Shown: one piece after another, positions 7,393 through 12,300 of the stretch | Position numbering within the stretch: the stretch's first letter is position 1 | How the letters are laid out: the number at the start of each line of letters is the position of its first letter | Assembly: GCA_032160945.1 (NCBI GenBank) | Contig: JAVHTL010000027.1 | From: Fervidibacter sp032160945 | GTDB lineage: Bacteria > Armatimonadota > Fervidibacteria > Fervidibacterales > Fervidibacteraceae | Direction: 5' to 3' (one strand) | Length of the DNA: 25,368 nucleotides | Made by a program: the position numbers and the translations under genes | The notes under the pieces: generated by a model | The model's input: only the letters and a program-made list of their open reading frames with translations | What the model was told of the DNA's origin: nothing | The model's database searches: none

Positions 7393-8221
7393 TCACTTCG
7401 GTAGCCTACTTTCAACTTCCTGAACTTGTCCCGTTTCCAAAGCCAAAAGTGCTTTCTCCATCACCTCAACGACATGGCGAGCGCGAGAGACATGAATCGG
7501 CGAAGGTTCACCTGTGGCTAAGCATTGACGAAAGTGTTCCACAACTCTCAGACCCATTGTCGGATGCCTTTCGCTCCAGAGTTTTCTTTCCCTTTCCTTT
7601 ACCTCCTCAGGCAACTCAAGGCGATGCCATCCCTCAGGGTGCTGAAATCCCTCAACTTCACTCACCAACCAAACTTCATCCCGCCACAAATCTGCAGTGA
7701 GCGAACCATGACTGCCATAGAACTCGTAAGAAGGCACTCGGTTATAGCGCATGCAAAAACTTGCATCCACAGCAGCAAAGCAACCGTCTCCAAAGTCCAG
7801 CAATACGAACCCATTGTCTCGTGTCGTGAGTTTGATGTTGTAAGGCAAAAAGCCCAGTTCCGTGACCTTTTCAATCCTCCGTTCAGGAATAGCAACCCCT
7901 GCCATTGCGAAAACTCGCTTGACAGAACCGAGGACGAAAGTCAGGAGCGTTAATGCGTAAACTCCCATTTAAGGCTAAGGGTTAATGGCTTTTCAGAGTA
8001 GCAATGCTTGCCCGCTTCAAGGACTTGGCGAACGATGGGAGCGTGGGTTAAGAGAGGAGTCAAGACGAGCACAAGGTCTAATTCATCCCGCTCAAGCATA
8101 ACTTTCACATTGGTGTAAACAGCCTGAGCGTTGAAATCCCTTGCTGCTGCTTCCGCTCGTTCCTTCACGACATCGCACACTGCTTGCAAAATGATTCCTT
8201 TACACGAACCATGCCTTTCAT
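7393..8221 (-). pseudogene. Decayed Gfo/Idh/MocA-family oxidoreductase
   Basis: Fragments of an NAD(P)-dependent sugar or inositol dehydrogenase remain. The start (ATG at 8221, MKGMVRV) overlaps the glyQ stop as TGATG. After about eight residues the glycine-rich Rossmann loop is missing, and the sequence resumes in another frame at LQAVCDVVKERAEAAARDF, running to AGKHCYSEKPLTLSL. A second break removes roughly 80-100 residues and shifts frame. The C-terminal domain then runs from MGVYALTLLTFVLGSVKRVF to 7393. The EKP motif survives, but the dinucleotide-binding GxGxxG and the catalytic Lys-His region are lost. Two internal deletions with frame changes make function unlikely. Translational coupling implies it was once in an operon with glyQ. 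Confidence 0.8.
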
Positions 8222-9108
8222 CACCTCATTTGAGTTGCATATTGCCGCAGAAGGGGATAACCTAATTGCTCACGAAGTTTTAAGTATGCTTCTGCGCATC
8301 TTCTTGATAACCTTTGCACCCGCTTGATGTATCTGGTTCGCTCCATTACGCTCAATGCGCCTCTGCTGTCCAGCAAGTTGAAGGTGTGGGAGCATTTGAG
8401 GGTGTATTCAAAAGCGGGGAAAACTAAGCCTGCTTCCAAAATTCGCTCTCCTTCCCGCTCAAACATTTCAAAAAGCCGAAAGAGCATCTCAGTGTCAGCC
8501 AGTTCAAAGTTGTAAACGCTACCCTCATACTCGGTGCGCTTGTGCAGTTCGCCGTAGGTTATTCCATGCCCCCACTCCAAATCAAACACGCTGTCTGAAC
8601 CTTGCAAATACATGGCTATGCGTTCAGGTCCGTAGGTGATTTCAACGCTGACAGGGTTTAGTTCAATCCCGCCCATTTGCTGAAAATAGGTGAACTGAGT
8701 GATTTCCATTCCATTCAACCAAACTTCCCAACCGACGCCTGCTGCACCCAGTGTCGGCGATTCCCAATCGTCTTCAACAAAGCGGATGTCCTGCTCCTCG
8801 GGGTTAATGCCAAGTCTCTTCAAACTGTCAAGATAGATGTCCTGAATGTTTGGAGGGGCAGGTTTCATGATGACTTGAAACTGGTAGTAATGTTGCAAGC
8901 GGTTTGGGTTTTCACCGTAACGACCATCCGTCGGACGGCGAGATGGTTGCACATAAGCCACATTCCAAGGTTCTGGACCAAGCACTCTGAGCGCTGTGGC
9001 AGGATGCATTGTCCCAGCACCAACTTCCATGTCATAGGGTTGGACAATCAGGCAACCTTGCTCTGACCAAAATTGCTGCAGCGTCATCAGCAAATCTTGA
9101 AAGGTCAT
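8221..9108 (-). CDS. glyQ: Glycyl-tRNA synthetase alpha subunit
   Basis: This is the catalytic subunit of the tetrameric (alpha2-beta2) glycyl-tRNA synthetase, which charges tRNA-Gly in the cytoplasm. The 295-residue length is normal. Family-diagnostic segments are visible: TFQDLLMTLQQFW at the N-terminus, GCLIVQPYDMEVGAGTMHP, EPWNVAYVQPSRRPTDGRYG, NPNRLQHYYQFQVIMKP and GWEVWLNGMEITQFTYFQQ. The start is the Met following GGAGGTGATGGTT (6-base spacing); an upstream extension to 9177 lacks family similarity. No glyS (beta subunit) gene is in the window, although the two are usually adjacent. Downstream it is coupled to the oxidoreductase relic. Confidence 0.97.
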   Translation of the reverse strand: MTFQDLLMTLQQFWSEQGCLIVQPYDMEVGAGTMHPATALRVLGPEPWNVAYVQPSRRPTDGRYGENPNRLQHYYQFQVIMKPAPPNIQDIYLDSLKRLGINPEEQDIRFVEDDWESPTLGAAGVGWEVWLNGMEITQFTYFQQMGGIELNPVSVEITYGPERIAMYLQGSDSVFDLEWGHGITYGELHKRTEYEGSVYNFELADTEMLFRLFEMFEREGERILEAGLVFPAFEYTLKCSHTFNLLDSRGALSVMERTRYIKRVQRLSRRCAEAYLKLREQLGYPLLRQYATQMR

Positions 9109-9213
9109 AACCATCACCTCCGATGAAAAGTTTTTGGCTTTGTAGAAACCCTGGGCATTTACAAGGCAAAAATCCATGCTACAGGCTTTAGCCCATAGTC
9201 ATTGACGCATCTC

Positions 9214-9235
9214 AAAATGCCGATTTCAGTCGGCA
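9214..9235 (-). terminator. Candidate intrinsic terminator of the large minus-strand gene
   Basis: On the minus strand TGCCGA-CTGAAA-TCGGCA forms a 6-bp stem with a 6-nt loop, followed by TTTTG. It lies about 90 bases after the stop of the glycoside-hydrolase-like gene and upstream of glyQ. The stem is short and the T-run is only four bases, so confidence is moderate. Confidence 0.4.
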
Positions 9236-9325
9236 GAATTTGTTTCCATCGTCGCCAAATAAATTCGGCATTCACTTTACCCGTCGTCAGCCAATATAAA
9301 GCCTGTGGCTCAAATGATTGAACCT

Positions 9326-12300
9326 CTATTTGTGCTTACCCCCATGAACCAATCGGTAAGCGAAAGTGCCAATTTGCGTTTTAAAAGTCACCTCTAATTT
9401 GTGTTGTTCAAAAGGCACGATACTGATAACCTTTCCATTTTCGTCCAGCGCTTCAACCTCCACCTCCAACACTTTCACCGCTTTGCCCAAAAGTTTGTCA
9501 AGGCGAAAAGTGACAGTGAATGGCTCATGGTCAGGTAGCGGGGTAAGCGTCAGCGTCTTTCGGTCAAAGCGAAATGCTCCATCAGTGACAGCGAAGCCGA
9601 AGTCAACAGGTTTGCCTTGTATGTTCCAACGCTTAAGCCATTCGGGCATTTTTGTCAAGTTCGGGTTAAGTTCCAATTTTGAGCCTGTGATGTTGTTGCC
9701 TTCGCCTTCAAGCACCAAGTCGCCAGCAACTACCCGACGCGTGTCGTCAACATCGCCCATTAGCCCCAACCGATAGCCTGTTTTCGGGTTCCACAAACCA
9801 ATCCGAACTCCGTATCTGTCAGCACCCCATTGCTGTGGCACAGTCACCACAGTCTTTGTGACAATTTCGCCCTGCCATTGCGTGGTCGGAATATCGGGAG
9901 CGTGGTCACCTTGAAAGGCGATTTGCCCGCCTCGCTGCGATTTCGGGTTAGTGAAGTGGATGAAAACATGGTGCGGTTCCTCGGTCGGTTTGTCCGCTTT
10001 CCAACGCAAAGTCAACTCAAACCTTCTGTTGCCAAGCCAACGAACTTCAACGCCAACCAATTGAATTGGTGTCCACCCGAACAGAACTTTCGTGCGGGCA
10101 TTGCAGTAGGCATAGCGTTCTGAAAGCGCCCACTCGGCAATAACGCTTGAACCATCGGTTGTCGGCAATTTTTCAATCGCTGCTCGGACATCGCCAACTT
10201 GGGCATAGAAACCAAATGGCGGAAGCGTTCGGTTACCAATATGCCAATCCTGTTCGCTGCGATTGACCCAAACAGTTGCAAGTAACGGGACGCGGGGCGT
10301 GGGACGAGGGACGCGGGACAGGGGATGAGGGGCGAGTTGCCAGCGGACAATTTGGCGATGAATGTCGCCATCGGCAAAATCAACTGAAGCCATTTGAGCC
10401 AAAGCCAACGCTCGTCCAAGTTCGGCAAGCAGCCAATACTTGCGAACAACCTGTGCACCGAAAGGTTCGCTGACCATTGCGGGATGTCCTGTTAAAACTT
10501 CGGTGCAAATGTAATCGTCGCTGTAGATGCCAGCAACCTCGTAAGGCAAGCCACCTTGGTAGCGGTTGGAGTAGCCCGCACCGTGCAAAGCAAATTTGTG
10601 GTGATGGGCGAAATCAAACCAAGGAATTCGCTCGGCGTCTTCGCATTGAACTCTCCAAACCGACCATTGTCCAGGTGGTGCTTTCGGGTCAACACGCAAA
10701 TGGTTAGTCGTCGCGCCGTCAAGCCAACCGATGAGCCAATCACAACCACTTTCGCTTGTCTGTGGTGCTCCGCCCAAAATGCTGCGGATGAAATTGAAGG
10801 CTTCACCCCATCGTTTTTGCGTCTCAAGAATGCTGTGGAATTCGCCGTCTTCGGTCCACCAATCAAATATGCGGATGCTGCTGAACACATCAACGAAGTA
10901 AGCCGTCGGATTAATGTGCTTTGCGATGAGTTTCAAATTGCGTTCCATGAACGGAAAGAAAGCGTCGGGACGCCAGCGATAGGATTGCGCTTGACGCCAC
11001 TCGTTAAACCAAGCGCGAACTGGGTTGCCATCGGGCGTAAAGCAAATGTGCCGATAGGAGTAACCTTCGGCATCGGGGTAGAAGTCAATGTAGTTGTCAT
11101 GCACTGCGAACAAGACGCTGAAACGGTTGCAAACTTCCACCATCTTGACAAAATCTTCTAAAGTGCCGAACTTCGGGTTTGGCGGGAAGATGTCAGGAAG
11201 CCTGTAATCGTAGCCCCACCGCTGCCAGTTGTGGTAGATGACAAGGGCATCAGTGCAGCCGTATTTGAAGGCTTTTTCAAGTTGCTCAGCAACCCATGCG
11301 TAACGCCAACCACCCCAAAGGTCAAAGACAAATCGTCCCGCTAATTTCGCCAAAGTCGGCGCTGGCTTGTAAGGGTCAATTTCTCGGTAGCGATTCGCTG
11401 CTTGCCAGACATTGTTGGAACTTGTCGCAATGGTGAAAGTTACATCCATGTGAGCGTGGATGCTATAGTGGCGCGTTGCAGGTTGGCATTCAAAGAAATC
11501 GGGCGGATTATCAACTCCGACAACCGCACTGATACCGTTAGCAAAATCAATGCCTGCGTGTCGGGTTGAAAGTAAGTGACCATCGGCATGCAATCGGAAG
11601 GTTCTCGGACGAACAATGACATTGCCGTGACCAATGTAAATTCGTTCTGCTTGTTCGCTCCACGAACGCAGTGAACAATCGGTAATGCGCAAAGGTTGGT
11701 GTTTGTCTTGCGGCGCGGTTGTGCTCAATTGCCAGCGAACTTTAAGCGTTCCGCCTTCCGACCAAGCGAGCATCGTGAGCGTGTAAGGGACACCGTTGCG
11801 TTCCATTCGGTGCGTCGCAATTAAACGGTTGCCTTCAACTTTTTCGCTTCTGCTCAGAAGCACCGATGGGCTTCTCCAATCGCTCAAGTTGTCGCCCAAA
11901 ACTCGGACATCAAAGCCATCAAAGAACAACTCGCGATCGGCAAACACGATTGTGCCCAACGCATCCCACCAACCGTTTTGTGAAGGCTGTTGGAGTGCGT
12001 AAGCGAAAAACTCGCCGTCGTGTAGGACGATCCAAACCGCAGGTTGAGTGCCAACGGGCTTGACAAAAAGCGAGAGTGGTTTTTGCTTCGGTGAAACTTT
12101 GATACGCTTGAGTAACTGCATCGCCATCTCATTGGCTCGTTTGAATTCATCGGTGGTTTGGGCAATTGGTGCGATAAGTTGGAGCGCAATCAATTGCTTG
12201 CGGGTTTGAAAGTCTTTGGGCAATAGTCCCCACTTTTCCGCAACTTGAACCATTTGCCATCGGACGAGTGCCATTAATCGCAATCGTTCATCCACTTTTG

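Noticed and set aside
10556..11161. A 201-residue plus-strand frame inside the glycoside-hydrolase-like gene
   Set aside because: The minus strand here encodes the conserved TIM-barrel region; the plus frame has no recognisable motif or ribosome site.
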